NCBI GenBank assembly: GCA_049601975.1 | Contig: JBMYRC010000106.1 | Span: 1-15,443 of the forward strand | Length of the DNA stretch: 15,443 bases | Reading direction: 5' to 3' | DNA from: UBA6544 sp049601975 | GTDB taxonomy: Bacteria; Pseudomonadota; Alphaproteobacteria; UBA8366 | Part shown: in pieces, positions 7,790 to 14,718 of the stretch | How the letters are laid out: each line of letters opens with the position of its first letter | How positions within the stretch are numbered: position 1 is the first letter of the stretch | Notes under the pieces: model-generated | What the model was told of the DNA's origin: nothing | Database searches by the model: none | The model's input: the letters and a program-made list of their open reading frames with translations, nothing else | Made by a program: the position numbers and the translations under genes

Positions 7790-7808
7790 CCTTAATTATC
7801 GGTTAAGG
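7790..7808. promoter_or_regulatory. CtrA-like binding site (TTAA-N7-TTAA) within a perfect inverted repeat
   Basis: TTAA at 7792-7795 and TTAA at 7803-7806 are separated by exactly seven bases, the consensus of the alphaproteobacterial response regulator CtrA. The site is extended to CCTTAA/TTAAGG, a perfect palindrome. It overlaps where a -35 element would lie for the -10-like TATATT at 7825-7830, the usual geometry of CtrA-activated promoters. The next gene starts at 7870. Confidence 0.5.
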
Positions 7809-7830
7809 ATTACCGCTTATCGTCTATATT
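7802..7830 (+). promoter_or_regulatory. Candidate promoter of the 7870 gene: poor -35, good -10 (TATATT)
   Basis: TATATT (7825-7830) is a 5-of-6 match to a -10 element, and an AT-rich tract (7767-7800) lies upstream. The hexamer 17 bases upstream of it (GTTAAG, 7802-7807) is a poor -35, as expected of a promoter that needs an activator bound there. The predicted leader is about 33 bases. The rest of the 7646-7869 gap, apart from the hairpin at 7654, shows nothing recognisable. Confidence 0.4.
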
Positions 7831-7869
7831 ATGCCGCTTGAAACCGCTATCTCGGACTGAGAGGACAGC

Positions 7870-8385
7870 ATGAATCGCGTCGTTCGTAGTACGAATGTTC
7901 GTGGCTTCGATCGTCAAACGAGACATCTGTACGTCCCTCATGAATCCGCCATCCCCGAATTGGAAGACGGTACACCGGTCGGTTCCGTCTACGAAGTTTG
8001 GGCAAACCAGCGTAAAGATAACGGTAGCTTGCCGACCACTGACAATCTCCCCGATGAGTTTTGTATGATTCGGAAATCGCTCGATGTATTCATCGCACAC
8101 AGTATCTTCGGAAAACTCTCGATCTGTCGAAAACACGACTCCAAACTGGTGGGCATCTTTCAGAACCCGTTTACGCTCGATTGCCTGGAGCAGGAGATTC
8201 GGCGATGCGCCCATGATGCGAAGCCTCGCTGCAACCATATTTTCGAGACCGTCGCTGACATGTCGCGTCGGTTAACGCGGCAATTGCTCCCACGCGCGGC
8301 ACCGGACGACAGTATCAGTAATGTCGCAGTCTTCGAGCGCAACCTAATGAAAGCCGCGGTTGAACCCGATGATATGGCGGGATAG
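7870..8385 (+). CDS. Hypothetical protein, possibly a divergent PAS-like (PAS_5) protein
   Basis: A 171-aa soluble protein with no signal peptide or membrane segment. Coding is supported by a good ribosome site (GAGAGG five bases before ATG) and by its own promoter-like region upstream. The segment VYEVWANQRKDNGSLPTTDNLP (~41-62) and the late LTRQLLPRAAPDDSISNVAVFER (~135-157) recall the ends of PAS_5 proteins, which are numerous in Rhodospirillales. The conserved middle of that family is not clear, so I treat this as a weak resemblance. Five cysteines (C65, C86, C105, C113, C121) are scattered without an obvious metal motif. The flavoprotein gene follows after 36 bases and may be co-transcribed. 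The CtrA-like site upstream suggests a link to motility or cell-cycle signalling, which is inference. Confidence 0.7.
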   Translation: MNRVVRSTNVRGFDRQTRHLYVPHESAIPELEDGTPVGSVYEVWANQRKDNGSLPTTDNLPDEFCMIRKSLDVFIAHSIFGKLSICRKHDSKLVGIFQNPFTLDCLEQEIRRCAHDAKPRCNHIFETVADMSRRLTRQLLPRAAPDDSISNVAVFERNLMKAAVEPDDMAG

Positions 8386-8421
8386 TGTCGCGAAGAACAC
8401 ACATTTCCCGGGATCAAGCCT

Positions 8422-9840
8422 ATGTCCGAGGCCGCGAATACAAATTCCAGCAACGCTAAGATCAACGTCCCCGAGGCGTTCATCGATGAATTGAAGACCC
8501 TTCTGGGAGATCGGGTATCCGCGGCTGCTTCCGTGTGCGAGCAACACGGAAACGCGGAGGATTATTTTCCGATCGCGCCGCCGGATGCCGTCTGTTTCGC
8601 GAATTCGACGAAAGAAATTTCGGAGATCGTCAAACTTTGTGCGCGAGACGGCATCCCGGTTATTCCCTTCGGCACCGGTACATCGCTGGAAGGACACGTC
8701 CAGGCACTGCGGGGCGGCATCACGATCGACCTCACCAACATGAACGAAGTGTTGGAAGTCAACGCCGAGGATTTGGACTGCCGCGTGCAAGCCGGTGTTA
8801 CCCGCAAGCAATTGAACGAATATTTGCGTGATACGGGCCTGTTCTTTCCGATTGATCCGGGTGCCGACGCTTCCATCGGTGGCATGTCGGCGACCCGCGC
8901 CAGCGGTACCAACGCGGTACGCTACGGTACCATGCGGGAGAATGTCCTCGGTCTCACCATCGTATTGCCTGACGGGCGGATCACAAAAACAGGTGGCCGG
9001 GCGAAAAAATCGTCGGCGGGCTACGACCTCACCCGCCTCATGGTGGGCTCGGAAGGGACCCTCGGTATTATTACCGAAATACAGGTCAAGCTATACGGCA
9101 TCCCGGAAGCGATTACCTCTGCCGTTTGCCAGTACCCGTCATTGGAAGACGCAATAAACACGGTCATCTTAACCATTCAATCGGGAATTCCGGTAGCCAG
9201 AATCGAACTGCTTGACGAGAAGCAGATGGCCTCCTGCATCGCCTATTCGGACCTGGAAGGCTACGAGGACAAACCAACATTGTTCTTTGAGTTTCACGGC
9301 ACGACCGCCTCTGCACAAGAACAAGCGGAAATGGTCGGCGGAATCTCCGATGATTTCGACGGCAGCGCCTTCGCCTGGTCCTCGACCACGGAGGAGCGCA
9401 CCAAATTATGGCAGGCGCGGCACGATGCTTATTACGCCGCTCTGGCTTTGGAGCCCGGTAAAAAAGGGATCGCCACCGATGCTTGCGTGCCGATTTCCAA
9501 ACTGGCGGAATGCCTCTTGGAGACGCGCAAGGATATCGACGAGAGCGGTTTTATCGCTCCCATCGTCGGCCATGTGGGCGACGGTAATTTTCATCTCGTC
9601 ATCTTGATTGATCCGGACAACGAAGATGAGATGCACCGCGCACACGAACTGAACGACCGTCTGGTCCACCGCACCATCGCGATGGGCGGCACCTGCACCG
9701 GCGAGCACGGCGTCGGCAGCGGCAAGATGGATTTCCTGATCGCGGAGCATGGCGGCGACGCGATCAGTGTCATGCGCGCGATAAAGTTAGCGATCGACCC
9801 GCAAAACATCATGAATCCGGGTAAGATCATCCGAGTGTAA
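8422..9840 (+). CDS. FAD-binding oxidase, D-lactate dehydrogenase/glycolate oxidase GlcD type
   Basis: Flavoprotein of 472 aa of the VAO/PCMH fold that oxidises a D-2-hydroxy acid (D-lactate, glycolate or similar) and passes electrons to a quinone or cytochrome. The FAD domain includes IPFGTGTSLEGH (~81-92), DPGADASIGGMSATRASGT (~145-163), the GGRAKKSSAGYDLTRLMVGSEGTLGIITE segment (~191-219) and the C-terminal NIMNPGKI. The metal-site region of the C-terminal domain is visible as His384 and His391 in GHVGDGNFH and His429 in GTCTGEHGVG. Overall it most resembles stand-alone eukaryotic/alphaproteobacterial DLD rather than a GlcD needing GlcE/GlcF, which are absent next door. The ribosome site is weak (GGGA about ten bases upstream of ATG 8422). 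It is 36 bases downstream of the 7870 gene and 60 upstream of the AsmA-family gene. Confidence 0.93.
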   Translation: MSEAANTNSSNAKINVPEAFIDELKTLLGDRVSAAASVCEQHGNAEDYFPIAPPDAVCFANSTKEISEIVKLCARDGIPVIPFGTGTSLEGHVQALRGGITIDLTNMNEVLEVNAEDLDCRVQAGVTRKQLNEYLRDTGLFFPIDPGADASIGGMSATRASGTNAVRYGTMRENVLGLTIVLPDGRITKTGGRAKKSSAGYDLTRLMVGSEGTLGIITEIQVKLYGIPEAITSAVCQYPSLEDAINTVILTIQSGIPVARIELLDEKQMASCIAYSDLEGYEDKPTLFFEFHGTTASAQEQAEMVGGISDDFDGSAFAWSSTTEERTKLWQARHDAYYAALALEPGKKGIATDACVPISKLAECLLETRKDIDESGFIAPIVGHVGDGNFHLVILIDPDNEDEMHRAHELNDRLVHRTIAMGGTCTGEHGVGSGKMDFLIAEHGGDAISVMRAIKLAIDPQNIMNPGKIIRV

Positions 9841-9881
9841 CCGGCACACTACTATTTGGCCGCGGATCGAATTGATATGAC

Positions 9882-9894
9882 GGGCGAGACGCCC
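9882..9894 (+). other. Small RNA hairpin just upstream of the AsmA-family GTG start
   Basis: GGGCG (9882-9886), loop AGA, then CGCCC (9890-9894) form a perfect five-pair GC stem ending six bases before the GTG at 9901. It occupies the place of a ribosome-binding site for that start. It may lower initiation there or may instead argue for the downstream TTG at 9931. Confidence 0.35.
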
Positions 9895-9900
9895 TAGCGT

Positions 9901-12900
9901 GTGCCCGCACCTGCAGCGGAGAAGATTGAATTGCACAAGCTGTTATATGCCATCGGCGGCCTCATCGTTTTGATCGTCGCCGGATTATTGGTCGGCCCCA
10001 GTTTTTTCGATTGGAATGTCTACAAACCGCAAATCGCCGCAGCCGTGAAGGAGGCCCTGGGCCGTGAACTCCGCGTCGCCGGGGATATCAAACTCTCTAT
10101 ACTTCCAAGCCCCGCACTCAGCGTACAACGTGTGAGCCTCGAGAATGTCGTCGGTGCCAACAATCGCGAGATGGTCGCGTTCGACGAGGTCGAAGTAAAC
10201 GTCGACATAAGCGCTTTGCTGCAGGGGAAAATAGCGGTTAAGAGCGTCCGTCTCGCGCGTCCCGTGATCGCGCTCGAAATCACCAAGGACGGCGACGCGA
10301 GCTGGGATATCAAATTGCCCGGGTCGAAGAACCAGCCCGGTAGCGCTTCCACACCAGAAACCGCACCGAGTACGTCCGGAGATCTCGCGGTCGACGTATC
10401 CCTCGATAGTTTGAAGATTGAGAATGCGACCATCACATATACGGACGCTCGTTCCGGCCTTTCGGAGCGTATCGAGAACTTGACGACCGAAATTGCCGCA
10501 GATTCCTTGTCCGGTCCCTTTCGGGCCGAAGGCAAGGCAACGGTAAAACAAATTCCGGTCTCCTTCAACTTGGCCATCGGGCAGAGGACACCGGACCGAC
10601 CGCTACCGCTGAACTTGCAGCTCCGGCACAAAGATTCCAAGGCCAACGTTCAGTTCACGGGCAATCTCAGCGCTCTCACCCCGGATGCAACGCTTTCAGG
10701 CAAAGTCGACATTTCCGCGCCAAATATTTCCTCGGTCGCACAGCACGTCGCCAAAGCGAGTCTACCGACCGTTTTATCAAAGGCATTGAGCCTGAAGGCG
10801 GATGTGAACGCATCAGCGACGGAATTCGGTTTCAACAAGCTCTCCTTGCGGGTTGGCGACATGGCCTTCGCCGGCGCCGTTCACGGCTTGCTGAAACCGA
10901 GCATGGAGATCGATGTCGTTCTAAGTTCGAGTACACTCAATCTCGACCAATTGACGACACCAAAGGACGCCACCGCCAAAACGGCGACAGTGGGTAGCTC
11001 TGACGCAGTGGAAACAAAAATTACGCAACTGCCGCAAAAGCCCAGCACCCCGTTTGATTTACCGAAGAATATCTCGGTTACTTTCGACTTGAGCGTGGAA
11101 ACCGCCAGCTACAAGAGCGGCGTCATTCGCAACGCGGCTTTGAGAGGCGCATTACGGAATGGCGCGGTAACGCTGGAACGTTTGGCCGTCACGCTTCCCG
11201 GGAGCTCCGATATTTCCATAACGGGAGCTGTCACACCAACGAACGGGCTGGCCCGATTCGACGGAGATATCGCCGCGACATCCGACAATATACGCGGATT
11301 GGCACAATGGCTGGGTGTTGATCCTGCGACTTTGCCCGCGGATCGCCTGAGGAACTTCTCGTATACGAGCAAACTTCAGGCAACACCGAAGGCCGCCGAG
11401 ATAACCGACATCGCCATTCAATTGGATGCGATGCGTATCAATGGCGGAATGGCTGTGGAACTCCGGGACAAGCCAGGCATCGGGTTGCGCCTCGCGGTCG
11501 ATAAACTGAATCTGGATGCCTATCTTCCTAAAAACGAATCAACGCCGCGCCCGGGGAAGACAGCGGCGTCACCGCAGAGGAGCGATCCCTCACCATTGAC
11601 GAAAGTGCCTGCCGACATCGCCGCCGCCGGCCTTAATCGCCTCCTCGATACTTTGGACGCGAATATCGAAATAACGGCAGGACGACTTTCGTTCAGAGGA
11701 GAGACCGCCCAGAACGCCAAAATCGACCTGACGATTTTTGACAACAAGGTCACGATAAGGGAAGCCAGCGTGGCGGACTTCGCCGGTATTGGTGCTTCGC
11801 TTGCGGGGACACTTACAAACAATAAGGGTCAACCTGCGCTCGGCATCGATTATGCGATTGTCGTGTGGGATGCGGCCCGCATTGCGCGGTTCGTGGGGGC
11901 ACCTCTGCCGATCTCCGCAGCGCGCCTGGGAGAGGTTTCCAGCAACGGGCATGTGGATGTTGCGTTGGAGGGTTTGAAAGCAACTCTGCGTGTGAAAGCC
12001 ATGGGCGCCGACACGAACATCAATGGCACCATTGGGAATTTTCTGATCGATCCTCAACTTGATCTCACGGTCAGCGTCAAACATCCCAATTTGACGAAAC
12101 TGGCCCGGAAATTTGCGCCCGATTACCGTCCAGCCGCCAAGAAGCTTGGCCCTTTGAATGCGTCTTTCCGCATCCAGGGCACGGCAAAAGCCGCGGCGCT
12201 ATCCGACATCGACATTAAGGCGGGACCCGTCGCCATTCTCGGCGCGATCAATACCTCTCGCCCAGCCGGAAAGACTAAACTTAAGATCGATTTGAAAACC
12301 AGCGAGATATTGCTGGATTTATTTTTGCCGGTTCCCCCCGCGAATACGCAGAGCGCAAGAAGTCAAAACAGTCGGAGTACTGGACGGTCGACGCCGACGC
12401 GGAACAATCGGCAAAACACCCAGAGATGGTCGTCGGCACTAATTGCCCTCCCAATCTCAGGTGATATCGACGCCAACACGACTATCGAGATGGCCGCCCT
12501 GACAAAAGATGAAATTAGTCTCAAGAACGTAAAACTTCGAGCTGTGTTGGCTTCCGGAACCTTGGCTCTGGAAAGTTTCACCGCATCACTGTTCGGAGGT
12601 ACAATTCAGGCAAAAGCCACGCTGCGACCTCAGGGGAAGAAAGCGTCAATCGCCGCCGAATTAACAGTTAATAAGGTCAATAGCCGTAATGCCGTCAAGG
12701 CCCTCACCGGGCACGACAGGGTAGAAGGACCGCTCTCCCTCAAAGCGAATGTAGCTACCACCGGCAACAGCGAAATGACGCTGATCTCCGCCCTCAACGG
12801 CAATCTCTCATTGACGGGTCAGGCGCAAATTCTTTTGACGAAATCGGAACGCAATCAAATCGGTGTCGCATCCGCCGGTGGTCAGCTTCTCGCGACATTG

Positions 12901-13386
12901 CTTGGCAATAAGGTTCGTGAACTTCAGCGTCTCACGCCGGTCACTCAGCTGATCACGTCGCTGGACCAGGCATTCGGACGAAAACCCGCACAGCTCAGCG
13001 GCGACCTCCGTATTGTCAATGGTGTCGCGCGAACGGATAATCTGACACTTTCCGGTCAAGGGAACACGGCCACGACACGCGCCACCATCGATTTGCCGCA
13101 TTGGCAGTTGTCTTCGGCGACAGAGTTGGTCGATGACCCGCAACAGGAGCCGGTGGTGACTTTCGATGCGACGGGTCCTATTGACGCACCGTCACGGACC
13201 AAGGTCGGCGGACGTCTCCTGAAACAAGGCACTACGTCGGTGTCGGCGCCCGAAAAAGCGCAGAACCCGCTACAGAAAATCCTGCCAAGTATGCTCGGTG
13301 GTTCAAAGTCTTCCGGGTCTCAGGAACAGAAAAAAGTCAATCCAGGGAAATTACTGGAAGGCATTTTCAAACAACTACAGCGTTAG
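9901..13386 (+). CDS. AsmA family protein (large envelope protein, inner-membrane anchored)
   Basis: 1161-aa member of the AsmA/YhdP-like group: one N-terminal membrane helix (~14-33, LLYAIGGLIVLIVAGLLVGP), then a very long periplasmic beta-rich domain now thought to form a lipid-conducting groove between membranes. The signature after the helix is clear: FDWNVYKPQIAAAVKEALGR, then LRVAGDIKLSILPSPALSV. Repeated beta patterns continue to the AsmA_2-like C-terminus (LNGNLSLTGQAQI ... GDLRIVNGVARTDNLTLSGQG). A polar Ser/Thr/Asn/Arg-rich insert (~811-843) interrupts the fold. The GTG at 9901 has no clear ribosome site and a hairpin in front of it. The TTG at 9931 has GGAGAAG six bases upstream and would start right before the membrane helix, so the real product may be 10 residues shorter. 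It shares orientation with the flavoprotein gene. The last 20 bases overlap the convergent RHH gene. Confidence 0.93.
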   Translation: MPAPAAEKIELHKLLYAIGGLIVLIVAGLLVGPSFFDWNVYKPQIAAAVKEALGRELRVAGDIKLSILPSPALSVQRVSLENVVGANNREMVAFDEVEVNVDISALLQGKIAVKSVRLARPVIALEITKDGDASWDIKLPGSKNQPGSASTPETAPSTSGDLAVDVSLDSLKIENATITYTDARSGLSERIENLTTEIAADSLSGPFRAEGKATVKQIPVSFNLAIGQRTPDRPLPLNLQLRHKDSKANVQFTGNLSALTPDATLSGKVDISAPNISSVAQHVAKASLPTVLSKALSLKADVNASATEFGFNKLSLRVGDMAFAGAVHGLLKPSMEIDVVLSSSTLNLDQLTTPKDATAKTATVGSSDAVETKITQLPQKPSTPFDLPKNISVTFDLSVETASYKSGVIRNAALRGALRNGAVTLERLAVTLPGSSDISITGAVTPTNGLARFDGDIAATSDNIRGLAQWLGVDPATLPADRLRNFSYTSKLQATPKAAEITDIAIQLDAMRINGGMAVELRDKPGIGLRLAVDKLNLDAYLPKNESTPRPGKTAASPQRSDPSPLTKVPADIAAAGLNRLLDTLDANIEITAGRLSFRGETAQNAKIDLTIFDNKVTIREASVADFAGIGASLAGTLTNNKGQPALGIDYAIVVWDAARIARFVGAPLPISAARLGEVSSNGHVDVALEGLKATLRVKAMGADTNINGTIGNFLIDPQLDLTVSVKHPNLTKLARKFAPDYRPAAKKLGPLNASFRIQGTAKAAALSDIDIKAGPVAILGAINTSRPAGKTKLKIDLKTSEILLDLFLPVPPANTQSARSQNSRSTGRSTPTRNNRQNTQRWSSALIALPISGDIDANTTIEMAALTKDEISLKNVKLRAVLASGTLALESFTASLFGGTIQAKATLRPQGKKASIAAELTVNKVNSRNAVKALTGHDRVEGPLSLKANVATTGNSEMTLISALNGNLSLTGQAQILLTKSERNQIGVASAGGQLLATLLGNKVRELQRLTPVTQLITSLDQAFGRKPAQLSGDLRIVNGVARTDNLTLSGQGNTATTRATIDLPHWQLSSATELVDDPQQEPVVTFDATGPIDAPSRTKVGGRLLKQGTTSVSAPEKAQNPLQKILPSMLGGSKSSGSQEQKKVNPGKLLEGIFKQLQR

Positions 13387-13708
13387 AGGCTTTCCAGGGA
13401 GTCAGAAGGCGTTCCTGACGCCATCGCCCTTTCGCGTCGAGCAGGACGTGTACGCGGATAGCGCTGGATAAGTTACCTGTACGCCCGTCGTCAATTTCCG
13501 ATACCAATTGATTGACCGTTTGGCCGTTTCGAGTCGCAATCTCCTTAAGGGAGTACCAAAACGCATTCTCAAGTGACACGCTGGTCCGATGTCCGGAGAT
13601 AACGACGGAACGTTTTTTTATTGCCAAGGCGTCACTGCCAGCTTCGGCAATTTCCATCGGCACCTCACCATGAGACAATTTCCAAGTATTTTTTGCGGCT
13701 AGGGCCAT
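13367..13708 (-). CDS. Ribbon-helix-helix domain protein (RHH_4 type)
   Basis: Small protein (113 aa from ATG 13708) with the alphaproteobacterial RHH_4 domain at ~31-90: KKRSVVISGHRTSVSLENAFW forms the beta strand and first helix, followed by EIATRNGQTVNQLVSEID and the conserved RTGNLSSAIRVHVL. Proteins of this family are presumed DNA-binding dimers; their targets are mostly unknown. A second ATG at 13657 has GAGG five bases upstream, better placed than GGGGAG eleven bases before ATG 13708, and would give a 96-aa protein starting close to the domain, the more usual size. The 3' end overlaps the AsmA-family gene by 20 bases tail to tail. It lies 209 bases downstream of the hydrolase gene on the same strand, probably with its own promoter. 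Confidence 0.88.
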   Translation of the reverse strand: MALAAKNTWKLSHGEVPMEIAEAGSDALAIKKRSVVISGHRTSVSLENAFWYSLKEIATRNGQTVNQLVSEIDDGRTGNLSSAIRVHVLLDAKGRWRQERLLTPWKASNAVVV

Positions 13709-13765
13709 TTCTTATTCAGCTCCCCATAAAGGCTACAAAGATCGAAAGTTCGCAAAAACTCCAAA

Positions 13766-13793
13766 CCTATAGACTGTTCTTGCCTCAACGCAA
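13766..13793 (-). promoter_or_regulatory. Candidate promoter of the RHH gene
   Basis: On the minus strand TTGCGT (13793-13788) and TATAGG (13771-13766) are 16 bases apart, about 57 bases upstream of ATG 13708. Both hexamers match 4 of 6 consensus bases. The surrounding 13709-13917 gap is AT-rich and holds no other convincing gene; a plus-strand open frame across it lacks coding character. Confidence 0.3.
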
Positions 13794-13917
13794 TCAGGTT
13801 AATCCACTCAGTAGCGTTAGGATAACAACCGAGAATAGGAGGTTTTCACCACAAAGACAAAGCGCCAGTCCCGAAAAATTATTTCAAATGGATGCGTTTT
13901 GACACCTAATTCTCAGA

Positions 13918-14568
13918 TTAAGACGCGCTCAAAGAGTGGATGAAATCTGAAATAGCGTCGGTAGCTTGGGCGAGGTTTTGCTCCAGGGTCCTGCCGGACT
14001 TCCGACGTGGTTTAAAGCCATGGTCACCGTCGCCGAGCCATTCGAGCCGAATAGAGGGCGAAAGCTCATATCCCGCCACTTCGTCTTGGGACCCGAAGGT
14101 GTCGCGTTCTCCCTGACAGAACAGGCCGGGAGTCCGTAATCCGGCGAGATGTTCCGTCCTCAATTTCTCCGGCTTTCCCGGCGGATGAAATGGATACCCG
14201 AGACAGACCAATCCAGCAGCGCCGATCTCATCGGCAATCATGCTTGCAACGCGCCCGCCCATTGATTTACCACCCACGATTAGGCGGGAGCAATCGATCC
14301 CCTCGACAGCTTGCCGCCACGCTTCGCTCAGAACAGGCAACCGGTCCGGCAACGCTTTCTTTCCTGTTGCGCGCCGTCGGGCCATATAGGGAAATTCGAA
14401 ACGGCCCACACGTATGCCTGCATCCGATAATGCCATCACTATAGTCTCCATGAACGGCGCATCCATGGGCTGGCCCGCCCCATGAGCCAATACGATCACA
14501 TAGGGTGAATCCATCGGACCATTCCAAAGGAAACTCACTTTTTGCTCGATACACCGTTCTCGATTCAT
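13918..14568 (-). CDS. Alpha/beta hydrolase, KANL3/Tex30 (dienelactone hydrolase-like) family
   Basis: Predicted cytoplasmic alpha/beta hydrolase of 216 aa. The catalytic triad is visible: Ser102 in IVGGKSMGGRVAS (nucleophile elbow), Asp156 in FCQGERDTFG and His183 in GDGDHGFKP. The oxyanion region VLAHGAGQPMDAPFM (~27-41) and VGRFEFPYMARRR are characteristic of the bacterial group related to eukaryotic TEX30/KANL3, whose substrates are unknown. The frame opens at TTG 14601, but ATG 14568 is preferred: it has GAGG eleven bases upstream and gives the usual N-terminus. It diverges from cheW across 150 bases. Confidence 0.9.
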   Translation of the reverse strand: MNRERCIEQKVSFLWNGPMDSPYVIVLAHGAGQPMDAPFMETIVMALSDAGIRVGRFEFPYMARRRATGKKALPDRLPVLSEAWRQAVEGIDCSRLIVGGKSMGGRVASMIADEIGAAGLVCLGYPFHPPGKPEKLRTEHLAGLRTPGLFCQGERDTFGSQDEVAGYELSPSIRLEWLGDGDHGFKPRRKSGRTLEQNLAQATDAISDFIHSLSAS

Positions 14569-14637
14569 CCTCTTGCAATCCTCTTTTGATGTCCCGCTCA
14601 ATAAGAATCAGCCGGGCGCTACACCGCCAAAAGACGT

Positions 14638-14658
14638 TGCCATCTTCCCAAGATAGCA
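14638..14658. promoter_or_regulatory. Imperfect inverted repeat in the hydrolase/cheW divergent region, possible operator
   Basis: TGCCATCTT and AAGATAGCA flank CCC, giving 9-base arms with one mismatch. It lies between two divergent starts (14568 minus and 14719 plus), where an operator or a short hairpin would make sense. No convincing -35/-10 pair for cheW was found in 14569-14718. Confidence 0.25.
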
Positions 14659-14718
14659 TTAACGCCGATCTCCCGTCGGCAATCGGCGGCAAGTGCCCAT
14701 TGCGGCAGGAGTGCTTTT

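Noticed and set aside
12664..12676. TTAA repeats at 12664-12676 as another CtrA site
   Set aside because: The half-sites are not seven bases apart, and they lie inside the AsmA-family coding sequence.
13621..13902. Plus-strand open frame of 93 codons across the RHH 5' end and the following gap
   Set aside because: It overlaps the RHH coding start, has low-GC non-coding composition, no family resemblance and no good ribosome site.
14660..14715. Sigma54-type promoter upstream of cheW (GGC...TTGC pattern)
   Set aside because: The GG and GC doublets are 12 rather than 10 bases apart, and the site would sit on top of the ribosome-binding site.
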